From positions 176,928-240,927 of the forward strand of contig JAGOBB010000002.1 of NCBI GenBank assembly GCA_017983615.1: 64,000 nucleotides of DNA, in the 5' to 3' direction. The stretch's first letter is position 1; the number at the start of each line of letters is the position of its first letter. Shown here piece after piece: positions 49,242 to 57,470 of this stretch. Made by a program: the position numbers and the translations under genes. Below the pieces are notes generated by a model. The model worked only from the letters and a program-made list of their open reading frames with translations. It was not told where the DNA came from and ran no database searches. Origin of the DNA: Azonexus sp. Lineage in GTDB: Bacteria; Pseudomonadota; Gammaproteobacteria; Burkholderiales; Rhodocyclaceae.

Positions 49242-50096
49242 ATGCAATTCAAACAGCAAACTGTGCAATGTATCGGGCCGTCCGGCCTGCACCGGATGGC
49301 TTATGCCGAGTGGGGCGCCCGCGACAATCCGCGAGTGCTCATCTGCGTCCATGGCCTGACCCGCAACGGCCGCGATTTCGATGCCTTGGCCGAGGCCATG
49401 TCGGCGCACTACCGTGTCATCTGCCCCGATGTCGTCGGGCGCGGCCAGAGCGGTCGCCTGCGCGATCCGGCTGGCTATGCGATTCCGCAATACGTGGCCG
49501 ACATGGTGACGCTGATCGCCCGCCTCAATGTCGACAGCGTGCACTGGCTGGGCACCTCGATGGGCGGCCTGATCGGCATGGCGCTGGCGGCGCAGGAAGG
49601 GACGCCCATCCACAAGCTGGCGCTCAACGATGTCGGGCCGCAGATCACCAACGAATCGCTGCAGCGCATTGCGACCTATGTCGGCACCGATCCGGACTGG
49701 GCGACCTTCGACGAGGCGCTGGCTTACGTCAAGCTGGTCAGTGCGCCATTCGGGCCGCTGACCGAGGCGCAATGGCATCACCTGACGGAGACGAGCGTGC
49801 TGCAGCGTCCGGATGGCCGCTGGGCCTTCCGTTACGATCCTCGCATTGCCGAACCGTTCAAGGCCGCCTTTGCCGGCCAGGAAATCGACCTGTGGCCGCT
49901 CTACGAGCGCATCGCCTGTCCGACGCTGGTCGTGCGCGGTGCCGAAACCGACCTTCTGACTCGCGATACCTGGCAGCGTATGGGCACCTGCGGTCCGCGG
50001 GCGAAACTGGCCGAAATTCCCGGTGTCGGCCACGCGCCGATGTTCATGTCGGACGACCAGATTGCCGTTGTCCGCGACTTTCTGCTCAGCGCCTGA
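49242..50096 (+). CDS. Alpha/beta hydrolase
   Basis: 284 aa. The oxyanion region CVHGLTRNGRDFD, nucleophile elbow GTSMGGLIGMA (Ser) and late GVGHAPMFM (His) give a complete triad with an Asp in the VRGAETDLLT region. The family covers esterases, lactonases and meta-cleavage hydrolases, and the substrate is not predictable. It starts 24 bases after comEC. Confidence 0.85.
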   Translation: MQFKQQTVQCIGPSGLHRMAYAEWGARDNPRVLICVHGLTRNGRDFDALAEAMSAHYRVICPDVVGRGQSGRLRDPAGYAIPQYVADMVTLIARLNVDSVHWLGTSMGGLIGMALAAQEGTPIHKLALNDVGPQITNESLQRIATYVGTDPDWATFDEALAYVKLVSAPFGPLTEAQWHHLTETSVLQRPDGRWAFRYDPRIAEPFKAAFAGQEIDLWPLYERIACPTLVVRGAETDLLTRDTWQRMGTCGPRAKLAEIPGVGHAPMFMSDDQIAVVRDFLLSA

Positions 50097-50111
50097 GGAC
50101 TCGGGCCGGCT

Positions 50112-50879
50112 TCAAGCGCCGGCCGCCTTGATTTCGCGGGCCAGCGGGTCCTGGCGGTAGTAGCGCCGGAGCAGGTCGTAGAGCTGCGGGTATTCGTCGG
50201 CCACGACATCGGGCAGCTCAAAGAAGCTTTCCGACAGCACGGCAAAGAACTCGGCGGGCGTCTCGCTGGCGTAAGGATCGATGATCGTCTCCTCGTCGGC
50301 GTCGACGCGCCCGCAGAAGTGCTCGTAGGCGGCGAAGAAGACCTCCTCCCATTCTGCCTGGCCGATGCCGCTGTGCAGCGCCGGAATGCCGTCGGCAGCG
50401 CCGTTCAGCATGTCCAGCTTGTGGGCGAACTCGTGGATGACGACGTTGTAGCCGTCGCCGGCCATCTGCACGTCGTGCCAGGAAACGATCAGCGGCCCGC
50501 CTTCCCAGGCTTCGCCGGAGAGCACGTCGGCGTATTCATGGACGATGCCGCTTTCATCCTCGACCTGCCGTGGCACGACGAACTCGTTGGGATAGACGAC
50601 GATGCCGATCCAGTCCTGATAGGCGTTCAGGCCGAGCTTGAGGATGGGCAGGCAGCCCTGGGCAGCGATCGAGACGCAGATTTCGTCGCTCAGCTCCAGG
50701 CCATCGGCGGTGCTGAATTCCTTTTCGGCGAGAAAACCTTCGGCCAGTGTCTTCAGTTGCCTCTGCTCGTCAGCGGGGAGTACATCGAGAAAAGGCAGCG
50801 AGGTGATGACGGCCGCCCACAGGCCGTCGGGGATGAGGTTCGACTTTTTGCCGCGGAGCCGGTCGAGCAGTTCTCTCAT
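50112..50879 (-). CDS. mtfA: Zinc-dependent peptidase MtfA
   Basis: 255 aa. The HEFAHKLD motif supplies the HExxH zinc site, with the third ligand expected in the downstream ETPAEFFAV segment. In E. coli MtfA is a cytoplasmic peptidase that binds the repressor Mlc. ATG 50879 overlaps the EamA stop (ATGA), indicating coupling with that transporter gene. Confidence 0.9.
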   Translation of the reverse strand: MRELLDRLRGKKSNLIPDGLWAAVITSLPFLDVLPADEQRQLKTLAEGFLAEKEFSTADGLELSDEICVSIAAQGCLPILKLGLNAYQDWIGIVVYPNEFVVPRQVEDESGIVHEYADVLSGEAWEGGPLIVSWHDVQMAGDGYNVVIHEFAHKLDMLNGAADGIPALHSGIGQAEWEEVFFAAYEHFCGRVDADEETIIDPYASETPAEFFAVLSESFFELPDVVADEYPQLYDLLRRYYRQDPLAREIKAAGA

Positions 50880-51760
50880 TTTTTCATGGTCAGCCAGATG
50901 CCGGTGAAGATCAACCCGATGCCGAGATAGTGGTACCAGAACGGAATTTCGCCGAGGAACAGGAAAGACAGAAGAGTTCCGAAGACCGGCATCAGGTGGA
51001 TGAACAGGCTGGCCTTGTTGGCGCCGACCTCGGCCACCCCCTTGTTATAGAAAATATACCCGATAAAGCTGGGAAAGACGCCGACATAGGCGAGCGAGGC
51101 CAGCGAACCCAGATGCACGTTGATGTGGCGGCCCTGCGCCAGCTCCCAGGCATAGGCTGGAACCAGTGCAGCCAGGCCGATGGCGGTGATGGTGCCGAGC
51201 ATCAGCATCGGGTGCACGCCGGCCGGGCGCCAGGCGAGCGCGACGGTATAGATCGCCCAGTCGAGCACGGCGACCAGCATCCAGGCATCGCCCAGATTGA
51301 GGTTGAGGTGGGCCAGCACGGCGAAGTCGCCGCGCGAAATGATGGTCAGCGCACCGCACAGCGAGATGGCAACGCCGATGCCTTCGATCCGTCGCAGGTG
51401 CTTGCCAAGGAACAGCCAGGAAATGGCGATGGTGGCGATGGGAATGAAGGAGTTGAGCAGTACCGCGTTGGTCGCCCCGGTGTATTGGAGGGCGATGTAG
51501 GCGAAGGTGTTGTAACCGCCGACGCCAAGCAGGCCGAGGACGAGTAGCGCCTTCCAGCCTTGTTTGAGCAGTGGCCACTGGGACTTCAGGTGGGGCAGGG
51601 CAAGCGGCAGGACGAGCAGCAGGGCGATGGCCCAGCGCCAGAAGGCCAGCGCCATCGGCGGGACGTCGCCGCGGATGCCGCGGCCGAGCACCATGTTGCC
51701 GGACCAGAACAGGGCGGTCAGGGTCAGCAGCAGGTAGGGGTGGGAGAAAAGTCGTTGCAT
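50876..51760 (-). CDS. EamA/DMT-superfamily transporter
   Basis: 294 aa with ten membrane helices in two EamA repeats (LTLTALFWSGNMVLGRGIRG, then YTGATNAVLLNSFIPIATIAISWLFL; second repeat from AWMLVAVLDWAIYTVAL to PVFGTLLSFLFLGEIPFWYHYLG). It is likely an exporter of metabolites or amino acids, substrate unknown. ATG 51760 (MQRLFSHPY) was chosen because the longer reading frame upstream has no membrane or coding character. Confidence 0.88.
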   Translation of the reverse strand: MQRLFSHPYLLLTLTALFWSGNMVLGRGIRGDVPPMALAFWRWAIALLLVLPLALPHLKSQWPLLKQGWKALLVLGLLGVGGYNTFAYIALQYTGATNAVLLNSFIPIATIAISWLFLGKHLRRIEGIGVAISLCGALTIISRGDFAVLAHLNLNLGDAWMLVAVLDWAIYTVALAWRPAGVHPMLMLGTITAIGLAALVPAYAWELAQGRHINVHLGSLASLAYVGVFPSFIGYIFYNKGVAEVGANKASLFIHLMPVFGTLLSFLFLGEIPFWYHYLGIGLIFTGIWLTMKK

Positions 51761-51859
51761 GCCCGGGCGATTATGCCTGATCGACTGCGCCCCGACGCTT
51801 AGGGAAAGTCCCCCGCACGAGGAGTTGACCCAGACCAAATGGCTGGCTGCGGACGCGGC

Positions 51860-51873
51860 TATAATGATCGCCT
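51860..51873 (+). promoter_or_regulatory. TATAAT directly before the relA start (possible leaderless promoter)
   Basis: A perfect TATAAT (51860-51865) sits eight bases before ATG 51874, which has no Shine-Dalgarno. If used, transcription would begin at or next to the start codon. No convincing -35 is visible at the expected distance. Confidence 0.35.
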
Positions 51874-54096
51874 ATGGTCTCCGTCGTTCATTCCGTCGCC
51901 GCCACGAGCGACTTCGAGCAGTTCCTCGCCACGCTGGGCGAAGGGCTTTCCGTTGCCGAGGCCGACAGCCTCAAGGCTGCCGTCGAATACGCCTGGCAGA
52001 TCTATGGCGACAAGACGCTGGGTAGCGGCGAGCGCATCTGGTCGCACGCGCTGGGCATGGCGGTCATCATCGCCGGCCTCAAGCTCGACGTCGAATCGCG
52101 GATGGCTGCCGTGCTGTTTGCCATTCCGGCGCATGAGGAACATGGCATCGCACACATCGAGGAGCGCTTCGGCAAGCCGGCGGCGCACCTGGTCCATGGC
52201 ATTTCGCGGCTCAACCGGCTGCGGCCGATCACCAAGGGCTTCGTCGCCACCAACATCGAAGCCGGCGAGGTCAATCCGGCCGAGATGAAGGCGCAGGTCG
52301 AAGTGCTGCGCAAGATGCTGCTCGCCATGGTCGAGGACATCCGCGTCGTGCTGCTGCGTCTGGCCAGCCGGACGCAGACCCTGCGCTTCTATGCCGCCAA
52401 TCCGGACGAACTGCGCGTCCAGGTGGCGCGCGAGACGCTGGAACTCTATTCGCCGCTGGCCAACCGCCTCGGCGTCTGGGAACTGAAGTGGGAGCTGGAG
52501 GACCTTTCCTTCCGCTTCATCCACCCGGATACCTACAAAAAGCTGGCCAAGCTGCTCGACGAAAAGCGCAGCGAGCGTGAGCAGTTCATCGTCGATGCCG
52601 TGGCCAAGGTGCGTGCCGAACTCGATGCGGCCGGGGTCAGGGATGCCGAAGTCTATGGCCGGCCGAAACACATCTACAGCATCTGGAACAAGATGCGCAA
52701 AAAGGGCGTCGAGTTCTCTGAGGTCTACGACGTGCGCGCCCTGCGCATCATCGTCGATGACGTCAAGGACTGCTACACCGCGCTCGGCATCGTGCACAAC
52801 CTGTGGCTGCCGATTCCAAAGGAGTTCGACGACTACATCTCGAATCCCAAGGGCAACTACTACCGCTCGCTGCATACGGCCGTGCGCTGTCCGGACGGGC
52901 GCAGCCTGGAAATCCAGATCCGCACCTGGGACATGCACAAGCACGCCGAACTCGGCGTCGCCGCCCACTGGCGCTACAAGGAAGGCAGCAAGCGCAGCAC
53001 CGAGGACGACTACGACGAGAAGATCGCCTGGCTGCGTCAGCTGCTGACCTGGAAGGACGAAGTCGCCGACAGCTCGGACTGGGTCAAGCACTACAAGCAG
53101 GCCGCACTCGACGAGACGATCTACGTCATCACGCCGCAGGGCAAGGTGGTCGACCTGCCGGCCGGCTCGACGCCGGTCGATTTCGCCTATCGCGTACATA
53201 CCGATCTCGGCCATCGCTGCCGGGGCGCCAAGATCGCCGGCCATCTGGTGCCGCTCAACACCTCGCTGGAAACCGGGCAGGAAGTCGAGATCGTCACCGC
53301 CAAGCACGGTGGGCCGTCGCGCGACTGGCTGAACCCGGCGCTTGGCTACATTCACACCAAGAGCGCCCGGGTCAAGGTCAGGGCCTGGTTCTCCAACCTG
53401 GCGCTGGAAGAAACGCTGGCCGAAGGCCGCGCCCTGATCGGCAAGGAACTGCAGCGTGCCGGACAGACCAGCGCCAACATCGAGGAACTGTCGCACAAGC
53501 TTGGCTTTGCCAAGGCCGATGACCTGTACATCGCCGCCGCCCGAGGCGATCTCAACCAGCGTCAGTTCCAGGCCGTCGCCAAGGGCGGCGACCTGCTGGC
53601 CGAAACGCAGCTACCCGATGAGGTGGTGGCCCGGCCGAGCAAACCGGTCGAAGGCAACCAGGGCATCCTGATCGTCGGCGTCGACAAGCTGCTGACTCAG
53701 CTCGCCCGCTGCTGCAAACCGGCGCCACCGGACGAGATCCAGGGCTTCATCACCCGCGGCAAGGGCATCTCCATTCACCGGATGGATTGCCCCAACTTCG
53801 CCAACCTGGCGGCCCTGCACCCGGAGCGCGTCATCGAGACCGACTGGGGCGGCACGACGACCGGCGTCTTTGCCGCCGACATCATCGTCGATGCCCACGA
53901 CCGACAGGGCCTGCTGCGCGACATTTCCGAAATCTTCACCCGCGAGAAGCTCAATGTCGTCGGCGTCAACACCCAGTCCAAGCAGGGCAAGGCGCACATG
54001 AGCTTCACTGTTGAAATTACCAACCTGCCGCAGTTGCAGAAGACGCTGACGCTGATCCACGACGTCGAAGGCGTCGTTGGCGTACGCCGCGCCTGA
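51874..54096 (+). CDS. relA: (p)ppGpp synthetase RelA
   Basis: 740 aa RelA/SpoT homologue. The HD hydrolase region is degenerate (AAVLFAIPAHEEHG where SpoT has the HD motif), so it is a synthetase. The synthetase domain has EVYGRPKHIYSIWNKM, EVYDVRALRIIVDDVKDCY and PKGNYYRSLHTAV. TGS (TIYVITPQGKVVDLPAGSTPVDFAY), a zinc-finger-like region (ARCCKPAPPDEIQGFITRGKGISIHRMDC) and the C-terminal ACT domain follow. It makes the stringent-response alarmone on stalled ribosomes. No Shine-Dalgarno precedes the start. Confidence 0.94.
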   Translation: MVSVVHSVAATSDFEQFLATLGEGLSVAEADSLKAAVEYAWQIYGDKTLGSGERIWSHALGMAVIIAGLKLDVESRMAAVLFAIPAHEEHGIAHIEERFGKPAAHLVHGISRLNRLRPITKGFVATNIEAGEVNPAEMKAQVEVLRKMLLAMVEDIRVVLLRLASRTQTLRFYAANPDELRVQVARETLELYSPLANRLGVWELKWELEDLSFRFIHPDTYKKLAKLLDEKRSEREQFIVDAVAKVRAELDAAGVRDAEVYGRPKHIYSIWNKMRKKGVEFSEVYDVRALRIIVDDVKDCYTALGIVHNLWLPIPKEFDDYISNPKGNYYRSLHTAVRCPDGRSLEIQIRTWDMHKHAELGVAAHWRYKEGSKRSTEDDYDEKIAWLRQLLTWKDEVADSSDWVKHYKQAALDETIYVITPQGKVVDLPAGSTPVDFAYRVHTDLGHRCRGAKIAGHLVPLNTSLETGQEVEIVTAKHGGPSRDWLNPALGYIHTKSARVKVRAWFSNLALEETLAEGRALIGKELQRAGQTSANIEELSHKLGFAKADDLYIAAARGDLNQRQFQAVAKGGDLLAETQLPDEVVARPSKPVEGNQGILIVGVDKLLTQLARCCKPAPPDEIQGFITRGKGISIHRMDCPNFANLAALHPERVIETDWGGTTTGVFAADIIVDAHDRQGLLRDISEIFTREKLNVVGVNTQSKQGKAHMSFTVEITNLPQLQKTLTLIHDVEGVVGVRRA

Positions 54097-54112
54097 TCGT
54101 CAAGGAGTCCGC

Positions 54113-54289
54113 ATGAAAGGCAATTTCGCCGCCATCGCCCTGGTCGTCATCGGCGCCGTTGCGTTGGGCGTCAATCTCGACCTGTTCGAACTCGACCTCG
54201 TCGCACTGATCCGAAAGTGGTGGCCGCTGGCGCTGATCGCGCTGGGTGTCGGTTTGTTCGTGACGCCGGACGAGCATAAGCGCCGCTGA
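54113..54289 (+). CDS. Small membrane protein (LiaF/DUF5668-type transmembrane region)
   Basis: 58 aa with two helices, AAIALVVIGAVALGVNLDLFEL and WWPLALIALGVGLFVTP. The pattern matches LiaI/LiaF-like transmembrane repeats. AGGAG eight bases upstream of ATG 54113 fixes the start. It follows relA by 16 bases and probably shares its transcript. Function unknown. Confidence 0.7.
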   Translation: MKGNFAAIALVVIGAVALGVNLDLFELDLVALIRKWWPLALIALGVGLFVTPDEHKRR

Positions 54290-54481
54290 CTGACGTCTGC
54301 CTGGACGGGAAATCGCGGATTTTCGATTCGATTTCCGTTTAATAAGGGCTTGGGAATCGGCCTGTGTGGCTTGCTCAGTGGAATCGTCAGTTTCGGTTCC
54401 TCAAAGTTATGGTCGAATCTGATTTTGCGCAATGCCAAATGAGAATTGATGTATGCTTACTTCATTTTATTGGGGGTGAGC

Positions 54482-55147
54482 ATGCATTCTTGGGTAAGGC
54501 ATACTATTCTTCAGAGCGTCGCGATTCTTGGGTTAATTGCGAGTGCTCCGGCAAAGGCAGTCATCGTTACCGGTTTCGGGGTTGATACGGTCACAAGGCA
54601 ATTCGTCATCGATGGCTCAGTCAGTTCCGTTACCCACAATCCTGGATTCAGCTTCGGTGGCCCGCCACAGTTAGCCCAGAGCTATGCCATCTCCGGTACG
54701 TTCGATGCTCATTTTTCACGCTATTGGTGGAGCTATTTCCTGGATGGGGACACCAACGGAAGCCAGGGAACGTTCATCTCTGAACAGAACTGGCTAACGT
54801 TCGGCAATGCGAACGTGGTCGGGAATATTTTCCCGGATGGATTTTCCTTGCCGGACTATTTTATTTTTGTCGTTGGATCGAGCATTTTTGGTGACAACGG
54901 CCCCTGCAATGTCCCTCAGGGTCCGGATACCTACTGCTCGGGATGGTCAAATGGTCCTTTGGCTTCAATCAACGGCCAATTCGCTAATGGCTCGATGTCA
55001 ATTCAAGGCTCCCTGCCAATTTCCGGGGGGAGCATGTTTGAAAATTTTAGCTATGACATCCAGGCCCGTGCGATCCCAGAGCCTGGGATGCCGATGCTAT
55101 TTTTGGGCGGGCTTGCGGCGATCTTCCTTGCAAGGCGGAGACGGTAA
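54482..55147 (+). CDS. PEP-CTERM sorting-domain exported protein
   Basis: 221 aa. A signal peptide (about residues 1-30, ending around APAKA) is followed by a Gly/Asn/Ser-rich mature region. The C-terminal sorting signal is IPEPGMPMLFLGGLAAIFLARRRR: PEP motif, hydrophobic helix, Arg tail. Exosortase is expected to process it, with release to the surface or matrix. GGGGGTGAG upstream supports ATG 54482. Composition is more AT-rich than its neighbours and it has no partner gene, consistent with mobile PEP-CTERM cargo. Confidence 0.85.
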   Translation: MHSWVRHTILQSVAILGLIASAPAKAVIVTGFGVDTVTRQFVIDGSVSSVTHNPGFSFGGPPQLAQSYAISGTFDAHFSRYWWSYFLDGDTNGSQGTFISEQNWLTFGNANVVGNIFPDGFSLPDYFIFVVGSSIFGDNGPCNVPQGPDTYCSGWSNGPLASINGQFANGSMSIQGSLPISGGSMFENFSYDIQARAIPEPGMPMLFLGGLAAIFLARRRR

Positions 55148-55174
55148 TCGAAATACTCTCCTGGTAGACCATGA

Positions 55175-55200
55175 AAAACGCGGCCTTCAGGCCGCGTTTT
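55175..55200. terminator. Bidirectional terminator after the PEP-CTERM gene
   Basis: AAAACGCGGCC / GGCCGCGTTTT with a TTCA loop forms a strong stem with A/T flanks on both sides. It can serve the plus-strand PEP-CTERM gene and the convergent ppk. Confidence 0.85.
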
Positions 55201-55201
55201 G

Positions 55202-55262
55202 ATTTTAGCCCTTTTTTCGGGCCGACCGCGCCCCAAAGGAAGTCCCCTTGGGGGATAGCATT
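55202..55262 (-). repeat. Uptake-type repeat split by a 27-bp hairpin, copy 7
   Basis: The core is interrupted: GACCG (55224-55228) and TAGCATT (55256-55262) rejoin to the exact 12-mer if 55229-55255 is removed. The removed 27 bases fold as a hairpin (CCCCAAAGG...CCTTGGGG). The tail keeps AAAAAA at +7 to +12 and AAAAT at +18 to +22. It lies between the convergent PEP-CTERM gene and ppk, ending five bases before the ppk stop. Confidence 0.75.
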
Positions 55263-55267
55263 TGCCC

Positions 55268-57349
55268 TCAGGCGCCGCCCAGCGTCACCATCAGTTCGCC
55301 CTGGGCGTTGTGCGGTTTGCTGCGCGACGAGCGGCGGCGCTGATAGCTGCCCTGGCTGTTCATTTCCCAGCCCTGCTGGTTGTCGGCCAGGTAAAACTTG
55401 AGGCCTTCGGTGATGACACGCTTTTTCAGCTTGGGGTCGAGGATCGGAAAGGCCAGTTCGATGCGCTTGAAGAAATTGCGCTCCATCCAGTCGGCGCTGG
55501 ACAGGTAGACGGTTTCCTTGCCGCCGGCCAGGAAGTAGAAGATGCGGTGGTGTTCGAGGAAGCGGCCGATGATGGAGCGGACGCGGATGTTCTCGGAGAG
55601 CCCCGGGACACCCGGACGCAGCATGCAGACGCCGCGGACGATCAGGTCGATTTCGACGCCGGCCTGCGAGGCTTCGTACATGGCGTTGATGACTTCGGGC
55701 TCGACCAGCGAATTCATTTTGGCGACGACGCGTGCCTTGCCGCCGGCGCGGGCGGTTTCGGCTTCGGCCTGGATGCCGGCGACGACGTTGGGTTGCAGCG
55801 TGAACGGCGCCTGCCACAGGTGCTTCAGCGTCCGCGCCTTGCCCAGCCCGGTCAGTTGCTTGAAGACTTCGCTGGTGTCGTGGGTGACTTCCTCGTTGGC
55901 GGTCAGCAGGCCGAAATCGGTGTACAGCCGGGCGGTGCGCGGGTGGTAGTTGCCGGTGCCGAGGTGGGCGTAGCGTTTGAGTCCGCCTTCTTCGCGGCGG
56001 ACGATCAACAGCGCCTTGGCGTGCACCTTGTAGCCGACGACGCCGTAAACCACGTGGGCGCCGACTTCTTCGAGCTTGGTCGCCCAGCTGATGTTGGCTT
56101 CCTCGTCAAAGCGTGCCATCAGCTCGACGACGACGGTGACTTCCTTGCCGTTCTGGGCGGCGCGGATCAGCGATTCCATCAGCACCGAGTCGGTGCCGGT
56201 GCGGTAGACAGTCATCTTGATGGCGACCACCTGCGGGTCGGTCGCCGCCTGGCTGAGGAACTCGATGACCGGCGCAAACGACTGGTAGGGGTGGTGCAAC
56301 AGGATGTCGCCCCGGCGGATGCTGTCGAAGATGTTGGCGCCCTTGGCCAGGCCCTTGGGGGTGCCCGGGGCGAAGGGCGGGAACTTCATGTCCGGGCGAT
56401 CCACCCAGTCCGGCACCTGCATCAGGCGGACCAGGTTCACCGGGCCATTGACGCGGTATAGATCGACCGGCTTGAGGTTGAACTGGGCGAGCAGGAAGTC
56501 GGTCATCGCCGGCGAGCAGTTCTCGGCGACTTCGAGGCGCACGGCGTTGCCGAAATGGCGTTGTGGCAGTTCGCCCTGCAGCTTGGTGCGCAGGTTAGTG
56601 ACTTCCTCTTCGTCGACGAAGAGGTCGGAGTTGCGCGTGGCGCGGAACTGGTAGCAGCCGAGCACGGTCATGCCGGTGAACAGCTCGCCGACGAATTCGT
56701 GCAGGATCGATGACAGGAAAACGAAGCCGTACTCGCAGCCGGCCAGTTCCTCGGGCAGGCGGATGACGCGTGGCAGCACGCGCGGCGCCTGCACGATGGC
56801 AGCGCCGGAACTGCGGCCGAAGGCGTCCTTGCCTTCGAGTTCGACGGCGAAATTGAGGCTCTTGTTGAGCACGCGCGGGAAGGGGTGTGACGGGTCGAGC
56901 CCGATCGGTGTCAGCACCGGCACCATTTCGCGGATGAAATAATTGCGGATCCACTCGCGTTGCGCTTCGTTCCAGCTGGCGCGGCGCAGGAAGCGGATTC
57001 CCTGTTCGGCCAGCGCCGGCAGGATGATGTCGTTGAGGTGTTCGTACTGCTCGGTGACGATGGCGTGCGCTTCGGCCGAAACGAGGCGGAAGGCTTCCTG
57101 AGCCGTCTTGCCGTCGGTCGTGACAACCGGCGTGTTAGCGCGGATCTGCTCCTTCAGGCCGGAGACGCGGATCTCGAAAAATTCGTCGAGATTGCTGGAA
57201 ACGATGCACAGGAAGCGCAGGCGTTCGAGCAGCGGCATGCGCTCGTTTTCGGCCTGGGCCAGCACGCGGCGATTGAAGGCCAGCAGGCCGAGTTCGCGGT
57301 TGAGATAGTTCTCGGTCGGGAAGCGGGGTTTTAGTTGTGCGTGGGTCAT
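55268..57349 (-). CDS. ppk: Polyphosphate kinase 1
   Basis: 693 aa; reversible synthesis of polyphosphate from ATP. The N-terminal NYLNRELGLLAFNRRVL, the active-site histidines in GYKVHAKALLIVRRE and AHLGTGNYHPRTARLYTDFGL, and the C-terminal MERNFFKRIELAFPILD are all present. ATG 57349 has GGAG upstream (TTG 57361 overlaps that site). Polyphosphate accumulation is a known trait of some Rhodocyclales. Convergent with the PEP-CTERM gene. Confidence 0.96.
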   Translation of the reverse strand: MTHAQLKPRFPTENYLNRELGLLAFNRRVLAQAENERMPLLERLRFLCIVSSNLDEFFEIRVSGLKEQIRANTPVVTTDGKTAQEAFRLVSAEAHAIVTEQYEHLNDIILPALAEQGIRFLRRASWNEAQREWIRNYFIREMVPVLTPIGLDPSHPFPRVLNKSLNFAVELEGKDAFGRSSGAAIVQAPRVLPRVIRLPEELAGCEYGFVFLSSILHEFVGELFTGMTVLGCYQFRATRNSDLFVDEEEVTNLRTKLQGELPQRHFGNAVRLEVAENCSPAMTDFLLAQFNLKPVDLYRVNGPVNLVRLMQVPDWVDRPDMKFPPFAPGTPKGLAKGANIFDSIRRGDILLHHPYQSFAPVIEFLSQAATDPQVVAIKMTVYRTGTDSVLMESLIRAAQNGKEVTVVVELMARFDEEANISWATKLEEVGAHVVYGVVGYKVHAKALLIVRREEGGLKRYAHLGTGNYHPRTARLYTDFGLLTANEEVTHDTSEVFKQLTGLGKARTLKHLWQAPFTLQPNVVAGIQAEAETARAGGKARVVAKMNSLVEPEVINAMYEASQAGVEIDLIVRGVCMLRPGVPGLSENIRVRSIIGRFLEHHRIFYFLAGGKETVYLSSADWMERNFFKRIELAFPILDPKLKKRVITEGLKFYLADNQQGWEMNSQGSYQRRRSSRSKPHNAQGELMVTLGGA

Positions 57350-57436
57350 CGCGCGCTCCAAGTGTTTTCTTAAGTATAGGCCTTAAGTCCATCATTTTGT
57401 TGCACTTATGTTGCAACTCGATGACAGTGGAGCGGC

Positions 57437-57470
57437 AATGCTACGGTCGGCCGGAAAAAACGGCCATTTT
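57437..57470 (+). repeat. Candidate DNA-uptake-type repeat, copy 8
   Basis: Exact core at 57437-57448, GGCCGG, AAAAAA at +7 to +12, CGGCC, ATTTT at +18 to +22. It is in the gap between the ppk start and the isochorismate synthase stop, which it touches. It is one of the most complete copies, with both GGCC flanks. Confidence 0.92.

Noticed and set aside
47715-50033. 772-codon minus-strand ORF opposite comEC and the hydrolase gene
   Set aside because: It is a GC-rich shadow of two well-supported genes, with low-complexity Arg/Gln/Asp-rich translation and no domain.
54290-54481. Possible sigma54 site upstream of the PEP-CTERM gene
   Set aside because: GG and GC elements are 12 bases apart rather than ten. 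No enhancer-like repeat is visible.
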